Source: Solimonas sp. K1W22B-7 (GTDB lineage Bacteria; Pseudomonadota; Gammaproteobacteria; Nevskiales; Nevskiaceae). Taken from it: DNA of 64,000 nucleotides. Where the stretch lies: the NCBI RefSeq assembly GCF_003428335.1, contig NZ_CP031704.1, forward strand, positions 62,001 to 126,000. The letters are read 5' to 3'. A program made the translations under genes and the position numbers. The notes under the pieces are model-generated. The model was not told the origin of the DNA and searched no databases. It saw nothing but the letters and a program-made list of their open reading frames with translations. Positions 18,844 to 27,266 of this stretch are shown piece by piece. Positions within the stretch are counted from its first letter, which is position 1; every line of letters begins with the position of its first letter.

Positions 18844-18926
18844 CGTCATACCGGCGAAAGCCGGTATCCAGTCGTATGGTGGCTACTTCTGTTCGGGACT
18901 GGATGCCGGCTTCCGCCGGCATGACG
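18844..18926. repeat. Inverted repeat of the CGTCATACCGGCGAAAGCCGG type
   Basis: The left arm 18844-18872 (CGTCATACCGGCGAAAGCCG...) and right arm 18898-18926 (ending GCCGGCATGACG) are near-complementary. Each arm also holds its own small hairpin (CCGGCGAAAGCCGG, GCCGGCTTCCGCCGGC). This form, CGTCATNCCGGCGAAAGCCGG, is a familiar dispersed repeat in many Proteobacteria. It occupies the gap between convergent genes, where flanking DNA is distinctly AT-richer (18800-18840). Confidence 0.75.
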
Positions 18927-18958
18927 GGTTTCATGTTGCTGATTGAATCGAAACGGCT

Positions 18959-20122
18959 CTAGGGCGGCGGTGCCGCGCCGGGAGACTCCTCGGCCTGTGC
19001 CGGCAGGTCCGCCGTGATCGCCGGAGGCTCCGCTGCCGGCGTGGCGGCCTGGGCCGGTGCTTCGGGCGCGGGATCGGCGGCCTGCCCGGCTAGTGCGGGT
19101 GCTGTCTGCGAGGGCGCCGCCGCCCGATGTCCCATCGTTTCCACCAGCCAGCGGGCCATCTCGGCGTACAGCGGCATCTCGGTGACCAGCACGCGGTCGT
19201 GCGTGCCGCCGTCCACTTCCAGCCAGCGCTTGTCCTTGCTGGCCAGCGCGTCGAACAGGACTCGTCCGCGCTCCGCCGGGATCAGCGGATCGCGCGTGCC
19301 GTGCACCACCAGCGTCGGAATCCGGACCTGCGTCGCCCAGGCGCGCGGCTGCGCCTCGGCGATGTCGACGGTGCCGCGCGCGCGGTCGATGCGGTCGAGC
19401 AGGCGGCGGAACAGCGGCGCCAGCGGGCCCAGGGTGCGGCGCAGCTGGCGGTCCACCACCTCGCCCAGCACATCGAAGCTGCTGACCACCACCAGGCTGC
19501 TCCAGCGGCGCGGTTCGGCGCTGGCGGCGCGCACGGCGAAGGCGCCGCCCATCGACATGCCCCACAGCGCCGCCGGCTCGCGCGGCAACTCAAACTGCTT
19601 CCGCAGGTCGTCCAGCACGCGCCCCGGCAACTCCGCCTCGCCGGGCGCGGCGCCGAAGCCGCTGCGCGCGATGCCGCTGTCGCCGTGCGCCGGCAGGTCG
19701 GGGATGGCGCAGCGGAAACCCGCGGCGACGAAGCGCTCCGCCACCGGCAGCAGGTCTTCCTTGCGGCCGTTGCGCCCGTGCAGCAGCACGACGATGCCGC
19801 GCGCGCTGCCATAGGGCGGCAGTGCCAGGTCGGCGCTGGCGAGCTGCTGGCGCAGCAGCATGCCGCGCCGTCCGGGGGCGGCGTCTTCGGCCGGTTCCAC
19901 CAGCAGGCAGGGCGTGAGGCCGTCCATGCAGCCGTGGCTGCGGATGCGCAGGCCATGGCCGCGCGGGTCGGCGAGGGTCGCCAGGTGATGCGATTCCAGC
20001 GCCTTGCGCGCCGGCGAGAACAGGGTCTTCGATTGCAGCCAGGCGGAGGCCGCGAACAGCAGGGCCAGGAATGCGACGACGGCAGGGCCCCGGCGCAACA
20101 GTTTCCTGAGGGCCGGGTGCAT
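18959..20122 (-). CDS. Membrane-anchored alpha/beta hydrolase
   Basis: From the ATG at 20122 the 387-residue product begins MHPALRKLLRRGPAVVAFLA, an N-terminal signal anchor. A serine-hydrolase fold follows: VVLLHGRNGRKEDLL (oxyanion), DLPAHGDSG, the nucleophile elbow GMSMGG, the acid in HGTRDPLIP and the histidine in DGGTHDRVLVTE. The C-terminus is a ~60-residue Ala/Pro/Glu-rich low-complexity tail. It begins 4 bp after the chorismatase stop codon, so the two are probably co-transcribed and translationally coupled. Whether it acts on a hydroxybenzoate-derived ester is speculation. The TAG stop is followed by AGCCGTTTCG. Confidence 0.82.
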   Translation of the reverse strand: MHPALRKLLRRGPAVVAFLALLFAASAWLQSKTLFSPARKALESHHLATLADPRGHGLRIRSHGCMDGLTPCLLVEPAEDAAPGRRGMLLRQQLASADLALPPYGSARGIVVLLHGRNGRKEDLLPVAERFVAAGFRCAIPDLPAHGDSGIARSGFGAAPGEAELPGRVLDDLRKQFELPREPAALWGMSMGGAFAVRAASAEPRRWSSLVVVSSFDVLGEVVDRQLRRTLGPLAPLFRRLLDRIDRARGTVDIAEAQPRAWATQVRIPTLVVHGTRDPLIPAERGRVLFDALASKDKRWLEVDGGTHDRVLVTEMPLYAEMARWLVETMGHRAAAPSQTAPALAGQAADPAPEAPAQAATPAAEPPAITADLPAQAEESPGAAPPP

Positions 20123-20126
20123 CAGG

Positions 20127-21077
20127 CTACGTGGCCTCGAACACGCCTTCGATCTCCACCTCGAGATCGCGGCGGCAGATTTCGCCGTGCAGCACCGACA
20201 GCGGCAGCGGCGTGCCGAGCAGGGCCTCGGCCTGGGCCTGCAGCGCCGGCGCCTGCGCGGCGTCGCGCACGTAGAGGCGCAGCGCGCGCGACTGCCACTG
20301 CAGCGCGGGTTCGCCGGCGAAATGCTGCTGCCGCGCATGCGCCAGCAGCGCATGCAGGTTGGCCACGGTCTCGCGCAGCTGCGCCGGTGCATCGTAGGGA
20401 TGCTGCGTGGCATGGCCGACGACGCTGGCGGTGCCCGACACCAGCAGCAAGCGGCCGAGCAGCGTGGCGCGCGCGAAGCTGGGCGCGCGCGGGCTGTACT
20501 CGCGCGGGTAGCGATAGGCGCTGACCTGGCGCGGGTTTTCCACCGGCAGGCCCGGCTGGCGGCCGGCGAGGAAGCCGATCTGCAGGCCTGGCACGAAGCT
20601 GCCGATCACGGTCGCAGCCGGCAGCTGCCGCTCGAAGCCGGGCGTGGCGATGGCCTCGAAGCGGCCGACGCAGAAGCGCCGGTAACGCTCCTCGTCGCCG
20701 TCGCCGCCGGTGACCTCGTGGAAGTAGTTCCACAGGCGCAGCGGGTGCGGGTAGCCGCGCTCGCGCAGCAGCTGCAGCAGGCGCCCGTAGGCGAGGTAGC
20801 CGGCGCGTTCCATGTCCACGGTCTGCGACTCGGGCAGGCTCAGCAGGCCGAACAGGTAGTCGCCGCTGCGGCGCAGCTGCAGGCCGTGCTCGGCCGGCAG
20901 GGTCTCGGCGCCGGCGCCGCCCAGCCAGTCCTCGGCCGGGCTGCCGCCGAGCAGCTGCAGCGGAAAGCGGAAGCGCTCGCCGCCGCCGCCCGCCTCGCGG
21001 CCGAACTCCAGGCGCGCGAGCAGTTCCGCCGGGGGGGCGGCGGGCAGCAGGATCGGGTGGGGGCTGACGGGGGGCAT
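20127..21077 (-). CDS. Chorismatase (XanB2/FkbO/Hyg5-like; 'pteridine-dependent deoxygenase' family)
   Basis: The 316-residue protein has the family blocks LRLWNYFHEVTGGDGDEERY, RFCVGRFEAI, LPAATVIGSFVPGLQIGFLA and VENPRQVSAYRYPREYSPRA, then PSFARATLL. Chorismatases hydrolyse chorismate with loss of pyruvate; XanB2 of Xanthomonas yields 3- and 4-hydroxybenzoate, feeding xanthomonadin pigment and ubiquinone. Which product this enzyme makes cannot be read directly. The start ATG at 21077 begins MPPVSPHPILLP. A low-GC promoter with TATAAT and an inverted repeat precede it, and a hydrolase gene follows 4 bp downstream. No aryl-polyene or pigment genes are in the window. Confidence 0.87.
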   Translation of the reverse strand: MPPVSPHPILLPAAPPAELLARLEFGREAGGGGERFRFPLQLLGGSPAEDWLGGAGAETLPAEHGLQLRRSGDYLFGLLSLPESQTVDMERAGYLAYGRLLQLLRERGYPHPLRLWNYFHEVTGGDGDEERYRRFCVGRFEAIATPGFERQLPAATVIGSFVPGLQIGFLAGRQPGLPVENPRQVSAYRYPREYSPRAPSFARATLLGRLLLVSGTASVVGHATQHPYDAPAQLRETVANLHALLAHARQQHFAGEPALQWQSRALRLYVRDAAQAPALQAQAEALLGTPLPLSVLHGEICRRDLEVEIEGVFEAT

Positions 21078-21084
21078 GGCAGTG

Positions 21085-21113
21085 ATCACGCGGAAAATGC
21101 GTGATAAATTATA
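21085..21113 (-). promoter_or_regulatory. Promoter -10 and operator-like inverted repeat of the chorismatase gene
   Basis: On the minus strand a consensus TATAAT lies at 21113-21108, in a stretch that is unusually AT-rich for this genome. Immediately downstream is the inverted repeat ATCACGC-GGAAAAT-GCGTGAT (21085-21105; 7-bp arms, 7-bp spacer). A repressor bound there would cover the start point. No regulator gene is adjacent, so the binding protein is unknown. Confidence 0.55.
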
Positions 21114-21163
21114 AGATGAATTTGTAAAAGCGAATAATTTATGCGGAAGGCCATTCCGGGGCG

Positions 21164-22126
21164 CTAAAGATACCGGCGCTTCCGGAAGATATACAGCAGG
21201 CCCAGGCCTATTCCGAGCAGTGCCAGCAGCATCGCCTCGAAGCCGTAGTGCCAGCTGGCGCCAGGGATATGCTCGAAGTTCATGCCGTAAATGCCGGTGA
21301 TCAGGGTAAGCGGGAAGAAGATCGCCGACAGCACGGTCAGGAACTGCATGATGCGGTTGTTGCGGCCGGTGACGATGGCGAAGTGCAGCTGCACCGCCGC
21401 CTCGATATCGCGTTCCTGCCCCGCGGCATGGTGCAGCACGCGGTTGACGTGCTCCACCAGGTCCTTGATCTTGATCTCCTCGTGCGGTGTGCAGTCGAGG
21501 AAGGAGTTGCGCCGCCAGGAGTCCAGCGCCTCCAGCTGGCTCTCCGCCAGCGACTCCATCTCGCGCACCACGCGGCGGCCGCGCAACAGCGCGCGCCAGT
21601 CGCTCATGCGGTTGTCGGGGTCCAGCAACTCGTCCTGCAGCAGCGTGAAGCGCTGGTCCAGCGGATCGCGGATCTTCAGGTAGCGGTCCACCATGGTGTC
21701 GAGCACGGTGTGCGCCAGGCTCAATATCGACTCGGGGTTCTTCAGGCGCCCCTCGTGGATGCGCTGCTGCACGATATGGAAGCTGACGTTGTCCTCGGCG
21801 CGGATCGTGATCAGCACGCGGCGGAACATGAAGAAGGCGGCGGTGCGGGTCTCGATCGGGAAGGGATCGTCGTTGGGTCCCAGGCCCTGGAACACCAGCA
21901 TGTCGTATTCCGAGGTGCCGTCGAAGAACGACGGGTGGTAGGGACTCATGCTGTCCTTGACGTGCTGCGGCTCGATCGCCACGCCCACCAGCGGCTCCGC
22001 CCAGCATTCCCAGCCCTCGGCCTCGTCGCGCAGGAAGTCGAACCAGACCAGGCCGGTCTCCGGGATGTCCGCGCCCTTGGGCAGCAGCCTGGCGGGTTCG
22101 CCGTTGTTGAAGTGGAAAATCTGCAT
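21164..22126 (-). CDS. corA: CorA-type divalent cation transporter
   Basis: The 320-residue protein has a long cytoplasmic N-terminal domain (MQIFHFNNGEPARLLPKG...), a helical stalk (HVNRVLHHAAGQERDIEAAV) and two C-terminal membrane helices (FLTVLSAIFFPLTLITGIYG and MLLALLGIGLGLLYIF). The signature YGMNFEHIPG links the helices; GMN is the selectivity motif of CorA. The tail ends KRRYL, as usual. It imports Mg2+ (also Co2+/Ni2+) as a homopentamer in the inner membrane. Some relatives export Zn2+ (ZntB), so ion specificity is not certain. It is upstream of, and co-directional with, the chorismatase gene, but the latter has its own promoter. Confidence 0.93.
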   Translation of the reverse strand: MQIFHFNNGEPARLLPKGADIPETGLVWFDFLRDEAEGWECWAEPLVGVAIEPQHVKDSMSPYHPSFFDGTSEYDMLVFQGLGPNDDPFPIETRTAAFFMFRRVLITIRAEDNVSFHIVQQRIHEGRLKNPESILSLAHTVLDTMVDRYLKIRDPLDQRFTLLQDELLDPDNRMSDWRALLRGRRVVREMESLAESQLEALDSWRRNSFLDCTPHEEIKIKDLVEHVNRVLHHAAGQERDIEAAVQLHFAIVTGRNNRIMQFLTVLSAIFFPLTLITGIYGMNFEHIPGASWHYGFEAMLLALLGIGLGLLYIFRKRRYL

Positions 22127-22172
22127 GCCTGCAAAATAACAGGACGAGAGCGTGCAGTCAGCGTCCCCATCT

Positions 22173-22201
22173 TGTCGCGAGTCCCACAGGGACTCGCGAC
22201 A
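22173..22201 (-). terminator. Perfect 13-bp stem-loop after the MpaB-family gene
   Basis: TGTCGCGAGTCCC-ACA-GGGACTCGCGACA lies 3 bp beyond the stop codon of the gene at 22205. It has 13-bp perfect arms and a 3-nt loop. No T-run follows in the direction of transcription, so a stabilising 3' hairpin is as likely as a terminator. Confidence 0.5.
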
Positions 22202-22204
22202 GGG

Positions 22205-23425
22205 TCAGTGTCCCGACATCGGCTTCACCAGCCCCCGCTCCTCCTCGCCGAACAGCACCTCCAGGTACTCCTCCTGCGCCCGCAGCCCCCGCTCGATCAG
22301 CCGCTCGCGGCCCCCGGGCACCAGGCGATGGGCAAGATGCCAGCCCAGCCGCGGCGCGAACGTCAGCACCGGGTACCAGGGCAGCACGCCGCGCGGCAGG
22401 CCCAGGGCCTGCATGCCGCGGGCACCGAGGAAGGCGCGCTCGATCGACAGGTGCAGGGCGCGGTTCCAGCGCCCCTGCAGCCAGGGCAGGCGGCGGTACT
22501 TGCGCTGCAGCGGTTCGTCCATCAGCGGCCGGCCGAGCTGGCGGCTGCTTTCGTCCGGCGGCGCCTGCGCCAGCAGGTTCCGGTACAGCGCGATGCGGCC
22601 GGCCTGCTCCTCGTCGCCCAGCCAGCGCTCGTCCAGGCCCAGCAGCCAGCCGATGGTTTTCCACAGGTGCATCGCGGCGCGGCCCTCGCCTGCGCTCAGC
22701 GGCACGCCCAGCAGGCGCTGGCCGAACAGGAAGATCACGCTGAAGGTGAGATAGGTCGCATGCATGTCGCCCTGGTTCACGGGCAAACCCAGCTGCGCCG
22801 CGTCCCATTCCGGGTGGCGCTGCAGGTGGCGCCGCACCATGGCGTGGATCAAACGGACTTGTAGCGTGCCGCGCCAGCCCGCCGCGCCGCGCTCCATGCC
22901 GCCGGGGCGGGTGGCGTCGATCCACCATTTGGTGGTCTCGGCCAGGCGCCGCTGCGCGCCCTTCTGCAGCGCGCCAGTCAGCACCAGCGTGCGGTTGATG
23001 GCGCTGGCCTGGTAGCCCGCCATCAGCCCGAAGTCGCGCAGCACGCGCATGCCGGTGAGCCCGGAGATGCCGCAGACGCGCGCCCCCTCGGCCAGCAGCC
23101 GCGGATCGACCCAGGCCGGCCGCGCCTCCACTTCGGCGAAGAAGCGCCGCAATGGTGCCGGCGAGTCGGGAGTGACTCCCTGCTCCAGCGCGCGGTCGAA
23201 CAGCGGCTTGGTCTTGCCCAGGCCCTCGGCGGCCATCCAGTCCACCAGGCGGTCCATCGCCGGGTCGCCCTGGTTCCAGGACTCGCCGATGGCCTGCCAC
23301 TGCGCCGCGTCCGGCTCGGGATTGCCGCGGATCAGCCAGCGCAGCGGGCCGGCCATGCGGCGGCCGGTCTGCAGATCGGCGCCGTGGCGGCGCGGGATGG
23401 CGGGACGGGCGGAGCCTTCGGCCAT
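22205..23425 (-). CDS. Oxygenase MpaB / DUF2236 family protein
   Basis: From the ATG at 23425 (MAEGSARPAIPRRHG) the 406-residue protein contains EARPAWVDPRLLAEGARVCG, LMAGYQASAINRTLVLTGAL, ETTKWWIDATRPGGMERGAA, RLIHAMVRRHLQRHPEW and NQGDMHATYLTFSVIFLFGQ. These match the MpaB/DUF2236 family, which contains the haem-b rubber oxygenase Lcp and the mycophenolic-acid enzyme MpaB; conserved His and Arg/Thr residues hold haem. The substrate here is unknown; an oxidised lipid or terpenoid is possible. It is divergent from a TetR gene with operator-like repeats between them, a common arrangement for TetR-controlled catabolic enzymes. Confidence 0.86.
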   Translation of the reverse strand: MAEGSARPAIPRRHGADLQTGRRMAGPLRWLIRGNPEPDAAQWQAIGESWNQGDPAMDRLVDWMAAEGLGKTKPLFDRALEQGVTPDSPAPLRRFFAEVEARPAWVDPRLLAEGARVCGISGLTGMRVLRDFGLMAGYQASAINRTLVLTGALQKGAQRRLAETTKWWIDATRPGGMERGAAGWRGTLQVRLIHAMVRRHLQRHPEWDAAQLGLPVNQGDMHATYLTFSVIFLFGQRLLGVPLSAGEGRAAMHLWKTIGWLLGLDERWLGDEEQAGRIALYRNLLAQAPPDESSRQLGRPLMDEPLQRKYRRLPWLQGRWNRALHLSIERAFLGARGMQALGLPRGVLPWYPVLTFAPRLGWHLAHRLVPGGRERLIERGLRAQEEYLEVLFGEEERGLVKPMSGH

Positions 23426-23472
23426 GACGGAACCCCTGGTTTGCCGCGGAGCGGCGGGTAGGACTACCCTAT

Positions 23473-23501
23473 TGCGAGTAGTTGCTCGCATTCAACTCGC
23501 A
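23473..23501. promoter_or_regulatory. Operator-like CTCGCA/TGCGAG repeats between mpaB-like and tetR genes
   Basis: TGCGAG-TAGTTG-CTCGCA (23473-23490) is an inverted repeat, and a third half-site CTCGCA follows at 23496-23501. It sits in the 88-bp divergent intergenic region, just upstream of the TetR ribosome site GGGAGG. This is the expected place for autoregulation and control of the oxygenase gene. Confidence 0.55.
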
Positions 23502-23513
23502 TCGGGAGGGGTG

Positions 23514-24161
23514 ATGAGGAAGCGGCCGGCGCAGCAGCGCTCGCGCGACATGGTGGCCACCCTGCTGGATGCGGCGGCGCGGGTGGTCGTGGAGCGCGGC
23601 CTGGACAACCTCACCACCAACCACGTCGCCGAGGCGGCCGGCGTCAGCATCGGCTCGCTGTACCAGTATTTCGACGACAAGGACGCGCTGATCGAGGCGC
23701 TGATGCAGCGCCACACGGCGGAGTTGCTGGTGGTGGTGGACGGGCGCCTGCGCGAGCTGATCGACGCCGATGCGCGCGCGATCACGCGCGGCATCCTGGA
23801 AGCAGTGTTCGACGTGGTGGAGAACGACCCCTGCCGGCGCGAGCTGGTGCGCCACTGGGATCGCCTGCGCACCCGCAGCACCCTGCGCGCGCTGGAGCAG
23901 CACATGACCGAGGCCTGCCGCATGTACGTGATGCGGCACCACGAGCAGTACCGCGTGGAGAACCTGCCGGCGGCGCTGTTCGTGGGGATCAACTCGCTGC
24001 ACTACACCGTGGCGCACTACCTGAGCCTGGAGAACCCGGTGCTGCGGCGTGCCGAGGTGATCGGCGCGCTCAGCGACATGCTCGCGGCCTACCTGCTGAG
24101 CGGTGAAACGAAGAAGGCCGCCCGGAGGCGGCCTTCTTCGTCACGCGTGAAGCAATCCTAG
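23514..24161 (+). CDS. TetR family transcriptional regulator
   Basis: The 215-residue protein starts [20 protein letters not shown], with the TetR helix-turn-helix in residues ~25-60: [20 protein letters not shown] then [16 protein letters not shown]. The C-terminal half is the variable ligand-binding domain. It is divergent from the MpaB-family oxygenase and is its probable repressor. The last ~17 residues ([16 protein letters not shown]) are encoded across a perfect terminator-like hairpin, and the stop overlaps the stop of convergent mdh. The conserved domain may therefore end earlier, and the tail may be a by-product of read-through into the shared hairpin. Confidence 0.92.
   Translation: MRKRPAQQRSRDMVATLLDAAARVVVERGLDNLTTNHVAEAAGVSIGSLYQYFDDKDALIEALMQRHTAELLVVVDGRLRELIDADARAITRGILEAVFDVVENDPCRRELVRHWDRLRTRSTLRALEQHMTEACRMYVMRHHEQYRVENLPAALFVGINSLHYTVAHYLSLENPVLRRAEVIGALSDMLAAYLLSGETKKAARRRPSSSRVKQS
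24109..24140. terminator. Bidirectional terminator inside the 3' end of the tetR gene
   Basis: CGAAGAAGGCCGCC-CGGA-GGCGGCCTTCTTCG has 14-bp perfect arms and a 4-nt loop. For mdh it lies 18 nt past the stop; for tetR it lies within the last codons. The AAGAAGG/CCTTCTT base of the stem supplies a weak U-rich tract in both directions. Confidence 0.7.
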
Positions 24162-25147
24162 GCGAGCAGCTCTTCGATCGCCTCGCGCTCTTCGCGCAGT
24201 TCCTTCTCGGTGATGTCCATGCGGCTCTGCGAGAACTCGTCCACGCTCAGGCCCTGCACGATCTCGTACTGGCCGTCCTTGCAGATGCAGGGGTAGCCAT
24301 AGACGATGCCCGGCTTGACGCCGTAGCTGCCGTCGGAGGGCACGCCCATCGAGACCCACTTGCCGTTGGAGCCCAGGGCCCAGTCGTGCATGTGGTCGAC
24401 GGCGGCCGAGGCGGCCGAGGCGGCGGACGACAGGCCGCGCGCCTTGATGATGGCGGCGCCGCGCTGCTGCACGACCGGGATGAAGTCCTTCTCGACCCAG
24501 GCCTGGTCGACCAGCGACCGGGCCGGCTTGCCGCCGATCAGGGTGTGGCTGATGTCCGGGTACTGCGTGGAGCTGTGGTTGCCCCAGATGATGACCTTCT
24601 CGATGTTGTTGCCGTGCACGCCGGTCTTGGTGGCGAGCTGGCTGACGGCGCGGTTGTGGTCCAGGCGCACCATGGCGTGGATCTGCTTCGGATCCAGGCC
24701 GTTCTTGGCAGCGGCGGTGGCCGCGATCAGGGCATTGGTGTTGGCCGGGTTGCCGACGACCAGCGCGCGCACGTCCTTCGAGGCCTTGGCCGCCAGGGCC
24801 TTGCCCTGCGGGCCGAAGATGCCGCCGTTGGCGGTCAGCAGGTCCTTGCGCTCCATGCCGGGGCCGCGCGGACGGGCGCCGACCAGCAGGGCGTAATCCG
24901 TGCCTTCGAAGCCCGACATCGGGTCGGAGTGGATTTCGACGCTGTGCACCAGCGGGAAGGCGCAGTCATCGACCTCCATCACCGTGCCCTTGAGCTTCTC
25001 CAGCACTTCCGGCACCGGCACTTCGAGCAGCTGCAGGATGACCGGCTGGTCCGGGCCCAGCAGCGAGCCGGAGGCGACGCGGAAGATGAGCGAATAGGCA
25101 ATCTGGCCAGCGGCGCCGGTAATGGCGACCTTGACGGGCTTTTTCAT
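24158..25147 (-). CDS. mdh: Malate dehydrogenase (NAD-dependent)
   Basis: The 329-residue protein interconverts malate and oxaloacetate in the citric acid cycle. Seen in the sequence: the dinucleotide-binding start [20 protein letters not shown], a substrate-loop arginine region [41 protein letters not shown] and the catalytic His region [13 protein letters not shown]. These match the cytosolic-type (TIGR01759-like) bacterial MDH of about 328 residues. The start ATG at 25147 gives [11 protein letters not shown], preceded by AGGGAG. The stop overlaps that of convergent tetR, with a shared hairpin. Confidence 0.96.
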   Translation of the reverse strand: MKKPVKVAITGAAGQIAYSLIFRVASGSLLGPDQPVILQLLEVPVPEVLEKLKGTVMEVDDCAFPLVHSVEIHSDPMSGFEGTDYALLVGARPRGPGMERKDLLTANGGIFGPQGKALAAKASKDVRALVVGNPANTNALIAATAAAKNGLDPKQIHAMVRLDHNRAVSQLATKTGVHGNNIEKVIIWGNHSSTQYPDISHTLIGGKPARSLVDQAWVEKDFIPVVQQRGAAIIKARGLSSAASAASAAVDHMHDWALGSNGKWVSMGVPSDGSYGVKPGIVYGYPCICKDGQYEIVQGLSVDEFSQSRMDITEKELREEREAIEELLA

Positions 25148-25273
25148 CGGGAAACTCCCTGAGTTCAGGACGGGGCGGGGCAAAGGGGCCGCAATTTTAG
25201 CCGTTTTCGGCCGGCGCGGGCTCTCCCCGCCAAAACCCCGGTCCGGGTCCCCGAAAACCCGCCGGATTCTCTG

Positions 25274-25897
25274 CTAAAGCCAGCGCGCGCCGATGGCCTT
25301 GAGCACGGCGTGGGTGCGGTCGCGGGCGTCGAGCTTCTGCAGGATGTCGGTGATGTGGTTCTTCACCGTGCCATCGGAAATCAGCAGGGAGCGGGCGATC
25401 TCCTTGTTGGAATAGCCCCCCGCCACCAGCCGCAGGATCGAGACCTCGCGCGGGCTCAGCCGGGCCCCGGTGGGGCCTGTGCCGGCCGGCGCCTCTCCGG
25501 CGCCCGGCAGGGCCACCGGCTCGAACAGGGTGTCGCCGCGCGCCAGGCGCTGGATCGCCGCCTTCAGGGTTTCGGGGGAGGCGTCCTTGAGCAGGAAGCC
25601 CTGGGCGCCGGCGGCGGCCGCGGCGCGCAGCAGGCCGGGGTCGTCGAAGGTGGTCAGCAGCAGCACCGGGGTGACGTCGCCCTGCTCGCGCAGCAGTCGC
25701 GTGACCTCGATGCCGGAACGCCGCGGCATGCGGATGTCGCTGACGACCACGTCCACCGGTCGCCGCCGCAACGCCGCCAGCAGGGCGTCGCCGTCCTCGG
25801 CCTCGATCAGGATGTCGACGCCGCCAAGCTTCTCCAGCAGGGCGCGCAGGCCGCTGCGGACCAGCGCCTGGTCATCCGCCAGCGCGATCGTCGGCAT
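25274..25897 (-). CDS. NarL/FixJ-type response regulator
   Basis: The 207-residue protein has a receiver domain (IALADDQALVRSGLRALLEK with acidic D8/D9, phospho-acceptor in VVVSDIRMPRRSG at Asp54, TTFDD and LLKDASPE with the conserved Lys). A linker and a C-terminal LuxR-type helix-turn-helix follow (LSPREVSILRLVAGGYSNKE, IARSLLISDGTVKNHI). It binds DNA when phosphorylated. Its start overlaps the 3' end of the histidine kinase gene by 26 bp, so the pair is translationally coupled. Target genes are unknown; the divergently oriented DUF2141 gene beyond the kinase is one candidate. Confidence 0.95.
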   Translation of the reverse strand: MPTIALADDQALVRSGLRALLEKLGGVDILIEAEDGDALLAALRRRPVDVVVSDIRMPRRSGIEVTRLLREQGDVTPVLLLTTFDDPGLLRAAAAAGAQGFLLKDASPETLKAAIQRLARGDTLFEPVALPGAGEAPAGTGPTGARLSPREVSILRLVAGGYSNKEIARSLLISDGTVKNHITDILQKLDARDRTHAVLKAIGARWL

Positions 25898-27137
25898 GCA
25901 GGCGCTTCCTCACGATGCAGAATTGGGCCGGCTGGAACAGCGGCGCGCCGGCCTCCGCCGGCAACCCGGCCGGCCGCTCCAGGCCCGGCAGGATCGCGCG
26001 CAGCCACAGGCCACCGGACCCACCGCGGCGCAGTTCCAGCTCGCCGCCGACCCCGGCCAGGCGTTCGCGCATGCCGCGGATGCCGTTGCCCTCGGGCCGG
26101 GCGCCCTGCCAGCCGCGGCCGTCGTCCTCCACCTCCAGCACCAGCCCGGCCGGCTCGAAGCCCAGGCGCAGCCGCACGGTCCAGGCGCCGCTGTGGCGCA
26201 GCACGTTGGTCATCGCCTCCTGGGCGCAACGCAGCAGGGCGTCGGCGCTGCGCATGTCCGCGATGCGCAGACCCGGTTCGATCTCGAAGGCCACCCGCGG
26301 TCGCGGCAGCCCCGGGTCCAGGGCGCGCAGGGCGCCGGGCAGGTCCACGCCTTCCTCGGCGCGCAGTGCCGAGACCACGCCGCGGATGTCGGTCAGCAAC
26401 TCGTCGGCCAGGCGCAGGCTCTCCTCCAGTGCCGGGGAGCGGCGCCACAGCTCGCGGCGGTGCAGCGCCAGCTGCATCTTCAGCGCGGTGAGCTTGTGGC
26501 CGGCGACGTCGTGCAGTTCGCGCGACAGGCGCAGACGCTCGTCGGCGCGCGCGCCCTCGTCCAGCAGCTGTCGCGTCGCCATCAGCTCGGCGTTGATGCG
26601 CACCGCGGTCAGGCCCAGGGCCTGCAGGCGCACGGCGAACATCGCGCCCACCGCCGCAAAAGCCTGGAAGCCGCACCACGCCAGCAGCAGCACCAGGCCC
26701 ATCAGGCTGTCGTGCTGCTGCGTCAGCAGCAGCGCCAGCATGAAGTCGGCAGCCAGCAGCAGTGTCGCGACCTGTTGCCTGGCATACACCAGCCCCAGCT
26801 GGCCGGCGACGATCACCAGCAGCGCCGGCACGAAATCGTTCTGTTCCATGCCCCAGCAGGCCACGAGTGCGCAGCCCAGCTGCGCCAGTATCAGTTGGCG
26901 CCGCAGCGACAGCGGACCCTCGCGATCGTCCACCAGCGCACGCGCGAGATACAGCAGCAGGAAAGCCCCCAGGCTCCCCAGGCCGACCAGCAACGGCAGG
27001 CCCGCGGCTCCGCCGGCCGGGTACTTGGCTACGGAATACACCGCAATCGCCGCCCAGGTGGCATAGGACCCGAGGTTGATCGGGTTGAGCACTCCCGCGC
27101 CGGGGGTGCGATGCAGGGAAACGGCGGGCAGGGTCAT
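25872..27137 (-). CDS. Sensor histidine kinase (DesK/NarL-partner type)
   Basis: The 421-residue membrane kinase has five or six predicted membrane segments in residues ~25-195 (for example AGLPLLVGLGSLGAFLLLYL and QLGLVYARQQVATLLLAADF). A HisKA_3 dimerisation/phosphoacceptor region follows (LRLSRELHDVAGHKLTALKM; the His of ELHD is the phosphoacceptor), then a HATPase_c domain (CAQEAMTNVLRHSGAW, DDGRGWQG, GNGIRGMRERLAGVGG). The C-terminal ~25 residues encoded in the overlap with the regulator gene are not domain sequence. It has no large periplasmic sensor domain, so it probably senses a membrane signal, as DesK does (inference). Confidence 0.93.
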   Translation of the reverse strand: MTLPAVSLHRTPGAGVLNPINLGSYATWAAIAVYSVAKYPAGGAAGLPLLVGLGSLGAFLLLYLARALVDDREGPLSLRRQLILAQLGCALVACWGMEQNDFVPALLVIVAGQLGLVYARQQVATLLLAADFMLALLLTQQHDSLMGLVLLLAWCGFQAFAAVGAMFAVRLQALGLTAVRINAELMATRQLLDEGARADERLRLSRELHDVAGHKLTALKMQLALHRRELWRRSPALEESLRLADELLTDIRGVVSALRAEEGVDLPGALRALDPGLPRPRVAFEIEPGLRIADMRSADALLRCAQEAMTNVLRHSGAWTVRLRLGFEPAGLVLEVEDDGRGWQGARPEGNGIRGMRERLAGVGGELELRRGGSGGLWLRAILPGLERPAGLPAEAGAPLFQPAQFCIVRKRLHADDRAGG

Positions 27138-27266
27138 GAATGGAGTATAGGAGCGGCCCCGTCGCCAAAGGGAGTGAGTTTCGTCACCCCCGCGGGCGGC
27201 GTTTTCTCACCTGCCAGGGCAAGCGGGTGCTGCGGATCATGGGGCCACATCAACGGAGCGCCCCCA

